Positions 1 to 8,151 are shown, counted from the stretch's first letter. The stretch: DNA of 45,838 nt from Corynebacterium sp. (GCF_022712195.1 NZ_JALAGY010000055.1:1-45838); one strand, 5' to 3'. The notes: generated by a model not told the origin, from the sequence alone. Program-made: numbers and translations.

Positions 1-36
1 CTTCGATTCACCCCTCACACCACGTAGGACGGTTCG

Positions 37-1128
37 ATGACCTCCAACAAGATCCGGCAGGAGACTGCCGTGGCAACCGGCCACGCCCCCAGTCCCCCGT
101 CACGCAACCTCCCCGTCGACACGCTCCGCGGTGTCGCCTGCCTGCTCCTGGTGAGCTTCCACGTCATCGGGTACGACAGCACCGACGGGCTCCACGTCGC
201 CGACGACAGCGCCCTGCGCTACTACACCGACTCCGTCGACTACCTGCGCATGCCGCTGTTCACCCTGCTCTCCGGACTGGTGTACGCCTGGCGCCCCCTG
301 CACGCCCCCGGCGGCTACCTGACCTTCATGGGCAAGAAGGCCCGCCGGCTGCTCGTGCCCTACGTGATCTTCGTCCCCGCCATCGGCCTCACCCAGGTCT
401 ACCTCGACGGCACGAACTCCAGCCGTGACCTCGACCCCCTGAACTGGCTGCTGTTCTCACTGAGCCCGTACTGGTTCCTGCTGACCACCTTCTGGTTCTT
501 CGCCGTGGTCGCCCTGGCGGACTCCCGCTCCCTGCTGTCCTCCCGCCTCACCTTCGGCGTGGTGTTCTGCGCCTCCCTGGCGGTCGTCCTGGTCACCCAC
601 ACCGAACAGTTCCGCTTCCTGCAGGTGGGCCAGGCGCTGACGCTGGCACCGTTCTTCCTCGCGGGCGTGGCCATGAGCCGCTTCTCCCTGGTCCCCACCA
701 CCCCCGCCACCCGGTGGGGCAGCACCGCGGTGCTCGTCCTCGCCGCCGTCGTCGTCCAGCTCGCACTGACCGGCGCCATGCCGGGGACGGACGGTGCCTT
801 CGACTCCCGCCACAGTCTCGTCGGCGTCGGTCTCGGCATCCTCTTCCCCCTGGTCTTCCTCGGCTGGTCACTGGCCAACCGGCAGCTCGCGTGGATCGGC
901 GGGTACTCCTCCGGGATCTTCCTGCTGCACTCCTTCGCCATCGGCGCGGTACGCGTCCTCACCGACGCCAGCGGGCTCACCGACGCCGTCTCCCCGCCCG
1001 TGCTCGTCGTGGGCCTCACCGTCGGCGGCGTCGCCCTGTCGATCCTCGGGGTGACGGTGCTGCGCCGGTGGCGCGTCGGACGGGTCGTCCTCGGCGAGAA
1101 GCCGCAGGCGGGACGGGGCAGCCGATGA
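37..1128 (+). CDS. Acyltransferase 3 family membrane protein (first of three)
   Basis: Predicted polytopic inner-membrane O-acyltransferase of the acyltransferase-3 family (PF01757), 363 residues, the usual family length. The N-terminal signature runs around D28-R31 with the conserved histidine at H42 in the first membrane helix. About ten hydrophobic segments follow and the late helix has the typical Y-S-x-G-I-F-L-L-H pattern near residue 290. These enzymes move acyl groups, often acetyl, onto sugars or lipids at the outer face. The stop overlaps the start of the phosphatase gene by four bases (ATGA), so the two are translationally coupled. It is clearly less similar to the two acyltransferases downstream than those are to each other. 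The substrate cannot be read from sequence. Bases 1-27 could hold the last codons of an upstream gene ending in TAG, but this cannot be tested. Confidence 0.88.
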   Translation: MTSNKIRQETAVATGHAPSPPSRNLPVDTLRGVACLLLVSFHVIGYDSTDGLHVADDSALRYYTDSVDYLRMPLFTLLSGLVYAWRPLHAPGGYLTFMGKKARRLLVPYVIFVPAIGLTQVYLDGTNSSRDLDPLNWLLFSLSPYWFLLTTFWFFAVVALADSRSLLSSRLTFGVVFCASLAVVLVTHTEQFRFLQVGQALTLAPFFLAGVAMSRFSLVPTTPATRWGSTAVLVLAAVVVQLALTGAMPGTDGAFDSRHSLVGVGLGILFPLVFLGWSLANRQLAWIGGYSSGIFLLHSFAIGAVRVLTDASGLTDAVSPPVLVVGLTVGGVALSILGVTVLRRWRVGRVVLGEKPQAGRGSR

Positions 1129-1640
1129 AGGTCCTCATGGTCTGCACCGGCAACGTCTGCCGCTCGCCTGTCGCCGAGCACCTGCTCCGCGCCGAACTCG
1201 CCGCCTCCTCCGCCGACACCGTCACCGTCGCCAGCGCCGGCACCGCCGGGATGAGCGGCTACCCGATGGACCCCCGGTCACTGGACTTCCTGGCCCATCG
1301 AGGGATCGACGGGACCGGGTTCACCGCGCGTCGGGTGAACCGCCGGATCCTGCAGGAGGCCGACCTCGTCGTCGGTCTCGAGAAGGCCCACGTCGACCAC
1401 TGCCTGCGCATCGCACCGTCCCTGCTGAAACGCTCCTTCCGCCTGCACCAGCTCGCCGAATGGCACCGCAGCGGCGACCTGACCTCACTGACGCAGCTGC
1501 CGCACCTGCGGCACCGGCTGCCCCGGATCCTCCACGACCACCCGGACCCCGTCGGGTTCACCTCCGTCACGGAGTACGACGCACTCCTCGACGCCGTCGC
1601 GGACGACGTCCGCGCACTGGCCACACTGATCTCCCACTGA
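1125..1640 (+). CDS. Low-molecular-weight protein-tyrosine phosphatase
   Basis: Cytoplasmic phosphotyrosine phosphatase of the arsenate-reductase-like LMW-PTP fold, 171 residues. The P-loop C-x5-R-S is at the very N terminus (C7 nucleophile, R13, S14). The general acid is the aspartate of the D-P pair at D141-P142 near the C terminus. The ATG at 1125 is chosen because the P-loop must lie a few residues from the start and because it makes a four-base overlap with the upstream stop; the open frame extends further upstream but is unlikely to be translated. In many bacteria such phosphatases sit in exopolysaccharide or capsule loci and act on tyrosine kinases that set chain length. Here no kinase or polymerase is adjacent, only acyltransferases, so the target is open. 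Confidence 0.9.
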   Translation: MKVLMVCTGNVCRSPVAEHLLRAELAASSADTVTVASAGTAGMSGYPMDPRSLDFLAHRGIDGTGFTARRVNRRILQEADLVVGLEKAHVDHCLRIAPSLLKRSFRLHQLAEWHRSGDLTSLTQLPHLRHRLPRILHDHPDPVGFTSVTEYDALLDAVADDVRALATLISH

Positions 1641-1656
1641 CTGTCTAGGAGCCCCC

Positions 1657-2778
1657 ATGCCGTCCTCTCCCCGGCTCACCTGGATCGACACGGTGAAAGG
1701 TGTCGCCGTGATCCTGGTGGTCCTCTACCACGCGGTCAGTCTCGCCCAGGACAAACCCTGGTCCGGTGACCAGCTGTCCATGCTCACCTCCGCCCTGCTC
1801 ACCGTTCGCATGCCCCTGTTCTTCGCCATGTCCGGTTTCTTCATCCTGCGGCGCGTCGACCGGCCGTGGTCCTGGCAGCTCCGCAACCGCATCGGCCCGT
1901 TCCTGTGGCTGTTCGTCCTCTGGACCGTGATCTGGCTGCTCGCCTTCGAGGTGCTCCCCTGGCACCGTGCCGGCGACTCCGGCCCCACCACCCTGCAGGA
2001 CGGGGCCCACCTGTTCGTCGACCCCTCGGTGGGCCCCTGGTACATCTACGCCCTGGCGATCTACACCGTGGCGGTCAAGCTGATGCGCCCGCTGCCGGTG
2101 TGGCTGCAGTTCCTCGTCGGCGCCGCAGTCTCCCTCCCGGTGGCCTGCGGTGTCCTCACCCTGGACTCGTGGGTGTGGACCTCGCTGCTGTCACACTTCA
2201 TCGCGTTCCAGATCGGCGCACTCGGCCACCGTCTCCTGGCCACCGTGGCCGACCACGCCTCCGTGTGGCGGCTGCTCGGGTACGGCGTCCTGTGGGGCGC
2301 GGGGACCGCGGCACTGTTCGTCCTGGGTGCCGGGCTCGACAACCTCGGCCGTGTCCCGGTGACCGCACTGGGCATGGCGATGGGCATCACCGCCGCGGTG
2401 CTCCTCGACCGCCACGCCGCTGTGCTGAGACTCGCCTGGGTGGGCAAGAACACCCTGCCGATCTACCTGCTGCACGTACCGCTGCTCGGCGCCCTCTACA
2501 GCCTCGACCTCGGTCTCCCGTCCACCGCCGCGGTGGCGGTGGGTGTGCCTCTGCTGTGCACCGCCCTGGCCGTCGCCGGCGCCCTGGCCATCTGGCGGAT
2601 CACCAGGGCCGTCCCCGGGGTGTACATCGCCCCGTGGACCGGCGAGGGGGCGAACACCAGGAACGCCCCTGCTGGTGGAGCGCACAGTGGACCGCACAGG
2701 GGACCGGGAACCGAACAGGCCGCCGGGACGCGGGAAGGTGACCGGGCCCCGGACGGGGCAGCCGTGAGGAACAGGTAG
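1657..2778 (+). CDS. Acyltransferase 3 family membrane protein (second of three)
   Basis: Polytopic acyltransferase-3 protein, 373 residues, with W-I-D-T-V-K-G at residues 9-15 and the conserved membrane histidine at H25. An AGGAG ribosome site precedes the ATG by a good distance, 16 bases after the phosphatase stop. It is strongly similar to the third acyltransferase along its whole length (shared R-M-P-L-F-F-A-M, G-P-F-L-W-L-F, Y-A-L-A and a final I-A-P-W-x-G-E-G-A-N-T), so the two arose by duplication. After that last motif it carries a hydrophilic Gly/Pro/Arg-rich tail of about 45 residues, absent from the paralogue, presumably cytoplasmic. Its stop codon TAG is directly followed by the ATG of the DUF218-like gene. 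Substrate unknown. Confidence 0.87.
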   Translation: MPSSPRLTWIDTVKGVAVILVVLYHAVSLAQDKPWSGDQLSMLTSALLTVRMPLFFAMSGFFILRRVDRPWSWQLRNRIGPFLWLFVLWTVIWLLAFEVLPWHRAGDSGPTTLQDGAHLFVDPSVGPWYIYALAIYTVAVKLMRPLPVWLQFLVGAAVSLPVACGVLTLDSWVWTSLLSHFIAFQIGALGHRLLATVADHASVWRLLGYGVLWGAGTAALFVLGAGLDNLGRVPVTALGMAMGITAAVLLDRHAAVLRLAWVGKNTLPIYLLHVPLLGALYSLDLGLPSTAAVAVGVPLLCTALAVAGALAIWRITRAVPGVYIAPWTGEGANTRNAPAGGAHSGPHRGPGTEQAAGTREGDRAPDGAAVRNR

Positions 2779-3363
2779 ATGCGACACGCCCGCCAGCCCA
2801 GGATCCGGACACCGGCCCCGCTCACCCGGGCCCTCCGGGTGGGCGTCCTGCTCCTGGCCTTCGTCCTGACCCTGTGGTCCTGGTTCGCGGTGACGAAGAT
2901 CTACCTCCCCCGCCTCGACCCGTTCCCCGCGGACGTGGACGTCCTGATGCAGGTCGGTGGAGCTGCCCCCTCCGACGTCACCGACGCCCGACGGCTGGCG
3001 CAGGAGCACGGCGTCACCGACCTGGTGATCTCCGACCCCACCGGGGTGCAGAGCTTCCGCGACTCCTGGTGCGCACCCCTGGAGGGCGTCAAGGTGCACT
3101 GCTTCACCCCCGACCCGTCCACCACCCGCGGTGAGGCCCGGGAGTTCGCCCGGCTGGCGGAGCAGAACAACTGGACCTCCGCGATGGTGCTGGCCACCGG
3201 CCGCGAACACGTCGAACGCGTGCGGCTCTACGTCAGCCGGTGCTGGGACGGCGACCTGTCGGTCAACCGCCCCGCCAGCTCCCGCGCACCCCTCACCCAC
3301 CTCAAGCAGGCCGGCTACCAGACCGCCGGCTGGGGCCGTGCCATGACCACCCTCGACTGCTGA
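2779..3363 (+). CDS. DUF218/YdcF-like membrane-anchored protein
   Basis: 194-residue protein with one N-terminal membrane helix (about residues 19-38) and an exported or membrane-facing domain. The pattern V-L-M-Q-V-G-G, then R-R-L-A-Q-E-H-G, then D-P-S-T-T-R-G-E-A-R-E and a later M-V-L-A-T-G-R-E-H matches the DUF218 (YdcF/SanA/ElyC) fold, in which similar residues bind a phosphorylated ligand. Members of this family have been linked to envelope polysaccharide carriers, but no reaction is established for this branch. It starts immediately after the stop of the acyltransferase before it and is followed by the paralogous acyltransferase, so it lies between the two duplicates. The four cysteines in the domain could form disulfides. 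Confidence 0.72.
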   Translation: MRHARQPRIRTPAPLTRALRVGVLLLAFVLTLWSWFAVTKIYLPRLDPFPADVDVLMQVGGAAPSDVTDARRLAQEHGVTDLVISDPTGVQSFRDSWCAPLEGVKVHCFTPDPSTTRGEAREFARLAEQNNWTSAMVLATGREHVERVRLYVSRCWDGDLSVNRPASSRAPLTHLKQAGYQTAGWGRAMTTLDC

Positions 3364-3403
3364 CCCTGATCCCCGCTCACCTCACTCTCCGAAGGAGTCT
3401 CCC

Positions 3404-4549
3404 GTGACTGAACGCTCTTCCCGGTCGCCCACCACCACGACCACCCCTGCAGGCCATTCCACCCCAGGCTCCCCGGGCACGCAGGGCACCCCGGGCACAC
3501 ATGCGAACCGCGTCGCCTGGATCGACACCGTCAAGGGGGCCGCCATCCTGCTGGTCGTGCTGATGCACGTCGCCACGGAGGCCGTGGACCAGTCCTGGTA
3601 CGACCCCCTCGTCCTCGACGCCATGTCCCCGCTGCGCACCGTGCGCATGCCGCTGTTCTTCGCGATGGCCGGCTACTTCTTCCTGCGCCGGATCGACCGG
3701 CCCTGGCAGTGGCAGGTGCAGAACCGGCTGGGGCCGTTCCTGTGGCTCTTCCTCCTGTGGAGTGCCCTGTGGACCCTCTCCGCCCAGGTGTTCCCCTGGA
3801 ACCACGCCGACTACACGCTCGCCCACCTCGTCGGGGTCCCGCTCGACCCCAGCTACGGTCCCTGGTTCATCTACGCCCTGGCGATGTACTACGCGGTGGT
3901 GAAGCTGCTGCGGCCCCTGCCGCTGTGGATCCAGTTCGCCCTCGGCGCCGCGGTGTCGCTGCCGGTCGCCTTCGACTGGGTCACCGTGGAGAACTTCGCC
4001 TGGGAACGCACCCTCACCCACCTGGTGGTCTTCCAGTTCGGTGTGTACGGTCACCGGATCATCGCCGCGGTCGCCGACCGCTCCTCACTGTGGACGCTGG
4101 CGGCGACCGGCGGGGTGTGGTCTGCGGGGATCGTCGGGGTGACGGTCTCCGGCGTCGGCCTGTCCTCCGTCTTCTGGCTGCCGCTGACCGCGCTGGGCAT
4201 GGCGACCGGGATCACCGCGGCCACCCTCGTCGCCCGCCACCTGCCCTGGCTGCACCTGGACTGGTTCGGCCGCAACACCCTGCCGGTCTACCTGCTCCAC
4301 CTCCCGGTCCTCGGCGTGCTGCTCACCTACGACCCGGGTGTCCCGTCGACCCCGCTGACCGCCGCGGCGGGGACGGTCGTGCTCACCGTCCTCACCGTCG
4401 CGGGCACACTGCTGGTGTGGCGGGTGCTGCGTCCGCTGCCGGGACTGTTCATCGCCCCGTGGCCGGGTGAGGGGGCCAACACCCTCCCCGCCAGAGGTGA
4501 CGGGAAGGTGTCGCGGACGTTGACGCAGCATGTCAGAGACGTGAGCTAA
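3404..4549 (+). CDS. Acyltransferase 3 family membrane protein (third of three)
   Basis: Polytopic acyltransferase-3 protein, 381 residues. The start is GTG, preceded by GAAGGAG at a normal distance. The first 36 residues are a hydrophilic Ser/Thr/Pro/Gly-rich extension. The core then repeats the W-I-D-T-V-K-G motif of the second copy, with the conserved histidine at H55. The sequence remains parallel to the second copy up to the I-A-P-W-P-G-E-G-A-N-T motif near the C terminus. Last gene of the left cluster; the 40-base gap before it is the longest within the cluster, so a separate promoter is possible. It most likely acylates the same class of envelope sugar or lipid as its paralogue, perhaps at another position; this is inference. 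Confidence 0.87.
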   Translation: MTERSSRSPTTTTTPAGHSTPGSPGTQGTPGTHANRVAWIDTVKGAAILLVVLMHVATEAVDQSWYDPLVLDAMSPLRTVRMPLFFAMAGYFFLRRIDRPWQWQVQNRLGPFLWLFLLWSALWTLSAQVFPWNHADYTLAHLVGVPLDPSYGPWFIYALAMYYAVVKLLRPLPLWIQFALGAAVSLPVAFDWVTVENFAWERTLTHLVVFQFGVYGHRIIAAVADRSSLWTLAATGGVWSAGIVGVTVSGVGLSSVFWLPLTALGMATGITAATLVARHLPWLHLDWFGRNTLPVYLLHLPVLGVLLTYDPGVPSTPLTAAAGTVVLTVLTVAGTLLVWRVLRPLPGLFIAPWPGEGANTLPARGDGKVSRTLTQHVRDVS

Positions 4550-4625
4550 GCGTAGACTTCCTGAGGTTCTACCCCCGGAAGAAATTGTCTCCCGGGGGCG
4601 TAACATCGGCACCGGAGAAACGATA

Positions 4626-4682
4626 GTGCACCTGTACTGGAAGAACGCTGTCAATTTCCTCGGGGGGATGACGTGCGGGTAG
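4626..4682 (+). CDS. Possible micro-ORF (18 codons), speculative
   Basis: GTG-initiated ORF encoding MHLYWKNAVNFLGGMTCG, preceded by GGAG eight bases upstream and by a possible -10 element TAACAT at 4601-4606. The stop codon TAG lies inside the left arm of the hairpin at 4677-4696, a layout seen in leader peptides, yet no forward gene follows. Its A/T-containing codons differ from the neighbouring genes. It may be chance; I list it because the ribosome site, stop and hairpin coincide. Confidence 0.2.
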   Translation: MHLYWKNAVNFLGGMTCG

Positions 4683-4696
4683 CCAGGTGGCTACCC
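4677..4696 (+). terminator. Hairpin downstream of the acyltransferase cluster
   Basis: Stem GGGTAGCC/GGCTACCC with a four-base loop, followed by CCCACAGCG and a TTTT. It could end transcription from the acyltransferase cluster, whose last stop is 128 bases upstream, or from the micro-ORF. The U tract is short and displaced, so termination is only probable. Confidence 0.4.
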
Positions 4697-4965
4697 CCAC
4701 AGCGTGTTTTCCGCCGTTGCAGATGACCAGGTGGCCTGCCTATCTTCATGGCACGCCAGCAACGAGCGACCGGTGATCCACGGCCCTCTCCACGCCCCCG
4801 GTCTCAGCCACTGGCAGACAACTCAACAGTCCGCCACCGGCCCCTCCGGGCACCGCACCCCTCAACGCCCACGTTGCACCGTCCCCCTCTCCTCTCTCAC
4901 GGTGTGTCCGCGTGGAAACCGTCCGGAGTCTCTCCTCACGACCCCGGTGGCGCGGCACATGAGAA

Positions 4966-5014
4966 ACAGTCGGGCCCGTCACCGGAACTCCTTTCCGGTG
5001 ACGGGCCCGACTGT
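4966..5014 (-). terminator. Strong intrinsic terminator after the VanW gene
   Basis: Perfect inverted repeat of 22 bases (4966-4987 and 4993-5014) with a five-base loop, directly downstream of the VanW stop on the minus strand and followed there by TTTC. The loop CTCCT is unusually small for so long a perfect stem. Confidence 0.85.
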
Positions 5015-5036
5015 GTGCGCCAGGTCAGACCGTTCC

Positions 5037-6806
5037 TCAGTCCTTGCAGGTCACGATCGGCGCCGGGTCGTACACCGTGGTCGTGGTGTCCCGCGACACC
5101 ACCGCGCCGTCGAGGTCACGCACCGTCCGGGTGTCGGTGACGGTGAACCCGCGTGCGCCCGAGGACGGCGAACACTTGTCACCGGAGAGTTCGACACGCT
5201 CGGGGTCGGTGAAGTTCGTCCGGGGACCCGTGTCCGACTCGACCTCGACCTGCTTCACCCCACGCATGTCCACGGTGAGCGAACTGGAGTCCGCCCGCGC
5301 CTCGATCAGCACCGGGGTGTCGAAGGGGTTCTTGAACTGCAGGTCGATGGCCCCCTCGAAGACCGTGGCCTCACGCCCGGCCGGGTACCGGTCGATGTAG
5401 TACGAGTGCGGGGTGTGCGCCACGTCCTCCATCCCGGCGAAGTAGGACGCGTTGTACAGGGTGGTGGCGAACTGGCTGATGCCGCCGCCGACGGCCTTGT
5501 CCGCGTGACCGTCCTGGATGACACCGGCCTCGACGTACCCCTGCGCCTCACCACGGGGACCGGTGTACCCGTTGAGGCTGAAGGTCTCGCCCGGCAGCAC
5601 GATCGCCCCGTTCACCTGCTCGGCGACCCGCCGGATGTTCACCCCGGAGTCGTCGGCGAAACCGCCGGAGGTGAAGGACCCGACGACATCGTCGAAACTG
5701 GCCTTCTCCGCCATCTCCGTGGTGTAGGTCGCCTTCTTCTCCTCGTAGGTCACCTCGTGGCGGCGCTCCCTGGTGTCCAGCAGCTTCTCCTCGATCGGGT
5801 CGAGGGTCTTGTCCCAGTCGATGAGGACACCGTCCTGGGACGGGGTGACCTCGAGATCACGTCCGCTGCCGGTGAACCCGGCGTTGCGGAACTCGACCTC
5901 GGTGTCCCCGAGCTGTCCGTCGAGGATCTCCTGGGCGGCTTCGCGGTCCCAGTCGACCCGGAAGTCACCGTCCTCCGGGACGAAGGTGACGATGCGTCCC
6001 ATGTCCGCGGGACGCAGCACACCGTCGGTGTCGTCACGCCCCTCGAAGACGACGTCGCCGTCGGTGACCTTGTCCACGACCTCCTCGACGGCCTTGTCCG
6101 CGGCGTCACGACGCACGTCGGCCTCGGTGACCTCCGCGTCCACACTGACCTGGCGGCGCTCGTTGAGCCAGTGCTCCCGCACCGCCGAGCGCACCTCGTC
6201 AGGGTCCACTTTCTGCCCTGCGACGTCGTCGACGATATCCGCCGCACCCTTGTCGTCGATGGACAGTTCCGCGTTCTCCGGCTCACGCGTGAGCTCCTGC
6301 TCCACGCGGGTCAGGGTGCGGCCCAGCAGTTCGTCGTTGTAGGCGCTGACCGTGCCGACCTCACGCTGCTGGAAGAAGCTCATCACCCGGGTGACCGGGT
6401 TCAGCGGCTGCTGCCCGGCCTGGTCGATCGTCGCCGCCCAGTCGATGGACAGGCCCGACCGCGCCGGGTCCAGGGTGGTCGACATGTCACCGGCGGTGAC
6501 CTCCACCTCGGCCCGGGCACTGTCGGACAACTGGTTCTTCAGCCGCGCCTCAGCCTGCGACTTCGACATCGAGCCCACGTCGACGCCGCCGACCGTCACG
6601 CCACGGGGCACGTTGCCCTCGGTCATGATGATGTCGGTGGCGTAGAGGATTCCCCCCAGCCCGACGATTCCCGCGACAGTCCACACCGGCCACAGGCGAC
6701 GCTTCCGCCGGTGCTTGCTGCCTTGGGAGCCCCACTGGTCCTCCGACGGGTCGGTGGATCCTGTGGCGCTGCTGGCGTTGGGGTTGCTACTGCTCACGTC
6801 ATTCAC
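5037..6806 (-). CDS. VanW family protein with peptidoglycan-binding-like repeats
   Basis: 589-residue envelope protein. It starts with a Ser/Asn-rich cytoplasmic segment and a K-H-R-R-K-R-R patch, then one membrane helix (about residues 38-58). Two putative peptidoglycan-binding domains of the PG_binding_4 type (about 75-190 and 225-340) precede a VanW domain (about 365-510) recognisable by P-G-E-T-F-S-L-N, G-G-G-I-S-Q-F-A-T-T-L-Y-N-A and H-S-Y-Y-I-D-R-Y-P-x-G-R. The C-terminal region contains two cysteines. The VanW domain has no firmly established reaction; the architecture suggests a cell-wall-linked role outside the membrane. GTG start: an in-frame GTG follows a possible -10 CATAAT (6818-6823) by eleven bases and no ribosome site is visible, so the transcript may be nearly leaderless. 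It lies 36 bases downstream of nagZ in the same direction. Confidence 0.88.
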   Translation of the reverse strand: MNDVSSSNPNASSATGSTDPSEDQWGSQGSKHRRKRRLWPVWTVAGIVGLGGILYATDIIMTEGNVPRGVTVGGVDVGSMSKSQAEARLKNQLSDSARAEVEVTAGDMSTTLDPARSGLSIDWAATIDQAGQQPLNPVTRVMSFFQQREVGTVSAYNDELLGRTLTRVEQELTREPENAELSIDDKGAADIVDDVAGQKVDPDEVRSAVREHWLNERRQVSVDAEVTEADVRRDAADKAVEEVVDKVTDGDVVFEGRDDTDGVLRPADMGRIVTFVPEDGDFRVDWDREAAQEILDGQLGDTEVEFRNAGFTGSGRDLEVTPSQDGVLIDWDKTLDPIEEKLLDTRERRHEVTYEEKKATYTTEMAEKASFDDVVGSFTSGGFADDSGVNIRRVAEQVNGAIVLPGETFSLNGYTGPRGEAQGYVEAGVIQDGHADKAVGGGISQFATTLYNASYFAGMEDVAHTPHSYYIDRYPAGREATVFEGAIDLQFKNPFDTPVLIEARADSSSLTVDMRGVKQVEVESDTGPRTNFTDPERVELSGDKCSPSSGARGFTVTDTRTVRDLDGAVVSRDTTTTVYDPAPIVTCKD

Positions 6807-6842
6807 AATAACCCGTCATTATGCCCCGGCGGTACCCGAAGC

Positions 6843-8057
6843 TCAGACTGCGCAGAGCCTGTCCGCCGCCTCCGTCAGCCGGTCACGGTCGAGATCCCCG
6901 TTCTCCACCGCGGCGACGAGACCGTCCACCGTCGCCGGGACGTCGGCGGCCGTGGAGGTCAGCGGCGCGTCCACCCCCGCACGCAGCGCCTGCACCACCG
7001 CCTGCGGCCCGTCGTGCAGGTCGGTGATGGCCTGCATGCCGGTGAGGTCGTCGGTGAAGACGATGCCGTCGAAGCCGGGACCGTCCCCGGCGCCGTCGCG
7101 CAGCAGCCTGTACGCCGCCGGGTTCAACGACGACGGGGTCTCCGCACCGGCGACGTCACCGGCGTCGAGCCCCGGGGTCTGCATGTGCCCGACCATCACG
7201 GCGACACCCGGGATCTGCGACAGCTCGGCGAACGGCGCGAGGTCCGCCCCCATCTCCCCGATCGGCGGTGTGGTGACCGTGCCCTCATGCGAGTCGCCCG
7301 TGGCGTGGCCGTGGCCCGGGAAATGCTTGATCACCGGGGTGACGTCCGCGTCGAGCAGGCCCTCCACCGCGGCCCGGCCGTAGTCCGTGACCGTGCCGGG
7401 GTCGTCCGAGAACGCCCGGTCGCCGATGGCGTTGTCGCTGACCGACTCCCCGCCGGCGAGGTCCACCACCGGCGCGAAGTCCATGGTGATGCCCAGGTCG
7501 TGCATCTTGCGGCCGTGCTCGGCGAAGACGCCGCGGACCTCCTCCGGCGATCGGGTGTCCGCCAGTTCGCGGGCGGACGGCAGGTCGCCGATGATATCCC
7601 CGAGCCGCTGGACCTGCCCTCCCTCCTCGTCGACGGAGACGGTGAGTTCCCCACCGGCGTCCGCGGCCCGCTGCTTGAGCGCGGAGATGCTCCGCTCCGG
7701 GTCACCCTGGCCGTCCAGGATCGACAGGTCGGTGGAGGAGCCGATGAAGATGTGGCGAACGCCGGCGTCCACCGCCTCCGCGGCGTCGTCGAAGCCGACC
7801 ACCCCGACCGCCAGGGTCGAGGCGGCGAGGGTCGCCAGGTCCTGGTCACCGTCCACGCAGGAGGGCTGTGACGAGGGTGACGAGGGAGACGAGGGTTGCG
7901 AGGCGGACGCGGCGGACGTGGACGGGACCGCCGCGTCCGTCGTGGACGTGCCGGCGCCGCCGTCCTGCGTGGAACACGCCACGAGACTGAACGCCAGTGC
8001 GCCGGCCGTCGCGGCGGCGAGAACGGTTGCCGGGGTGCGGCGTCGGACTGTGGGCAC
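6843..8057 (-). CDS. nagZ: Beta-N-acetylhexosaminidase NagZ/LpqI, glycoside hydrolase family 3 lipoprotein
   Basis: Exported lipoprotein, 404 residues from the GTG start chosen here, that should remove N-acetylglucosamine from peptidoglycan fragments during wall recycling. A 28-residue lipoprotein signal (R-R-R, hydrophobic stretch, L-V-A-C lipobox) is followed by a Ser/Thr/Ala-rich linker. The GH3 core has V-D-E-E-G-G-Q-V-Q-R-L, the NagZ signature K-H-F-P-G-H-G-x4-D-S-H carrying the catalytic Asp-His dyad, and T-D-D-L-x-G-M with the nucleophile aspartate. GTG at 8057 is preferred over the longer ATG at 8117 because an AGAGGT ribosome site lies just upstream and the signal peptide then has normal length. 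In M. tuberculosis the equivalent lpqI (Rv0237) lies beside aftD, as here. Confidence 0.92.
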   Translation of the reverse strand: MPTVRRRTPATVLAAATAGALAFSLVACSTQDGGAGTSTTDAAVPSTSAASASQPSSPSSPSSQPSCVDGDQDLATLAASTLAVGVVGFDDAAEAVDAGVRHIFIGSSTDLSILDGQGDPERSISALKQRAADAGGELTVSVDEEGGQVQRLGDIIGDLPSARELADTRSPEEVRGVFAEHGRKMHDLGITMDFAPVVDLAGGESVSDNAIGDRAFSDDPGTVTDYGRAAVEGLLDADVTPVIKHFPGHGHATGDSHEGTVTTPPIGEMGADLAPFAELSQIPGVAVMVGHMQTPGLDAGDVAGAETPSSLNPAAYRLLRDGAGDGPGFDGIVFTDDLTGMQAITDLHDGPQAVVQALRAGVDAPLTSTAADVPATVDGLVAAVENGDLDRDRLTEAADRLCAV

Positions 8058-8151
8058 GCGTGACCTCTGCTTTCTTCTGTGTCCCCGACGGGGCGCCGGA
8101 AAAATCCCGGACGACATGTCGACTGTGCCGTCCTGACTCCACCGACCGTAC

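Larger units (their letters stand above)
4550..5036. other. 487-base intergenic region with hairpins, no recognised gene
   Basis: Non-coding stretch between the left acyltransferase cluster and the convergent VanW gene. It contains an inverted repeat CCCCCGG/CCGGGGG (4572-4578 and 4592-4598, loop 13), a possible 18-codon ORF (4626-4682), a hairpin on its stop codon (4677-4696) and a perfect 22-base-pair terminator (4966-5014). The part from about 4700 to 4960 shows no ORF, start signal or repeat that I can support on either strand; open frames there have implausible Arg/Gly/Pro-rich products. Confidence 0.6.

Noticed and set aside
4700..4965. Possible riboswitch or remnant transposase in the gap
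   Set aside because: No conserved riboswitch blocks, terminal inverted repeats or transposase motifs could be found on either strand.
4704..7871. Forward open frame of 1055 codons
   Set aside because: It is antisense to the VanW and nagZ genes, whose domains are unmistakable; its product is Arg/Val/Gly/His rich without any motif, a usual side effect of high third-position GC.
8055..8117. Twenty additional N-terminal residues on NagZ
   Set aside because: They would place a long basic segment ahead of the lipoprotein signal, and the GTG at 8057 has a better ribosome site.
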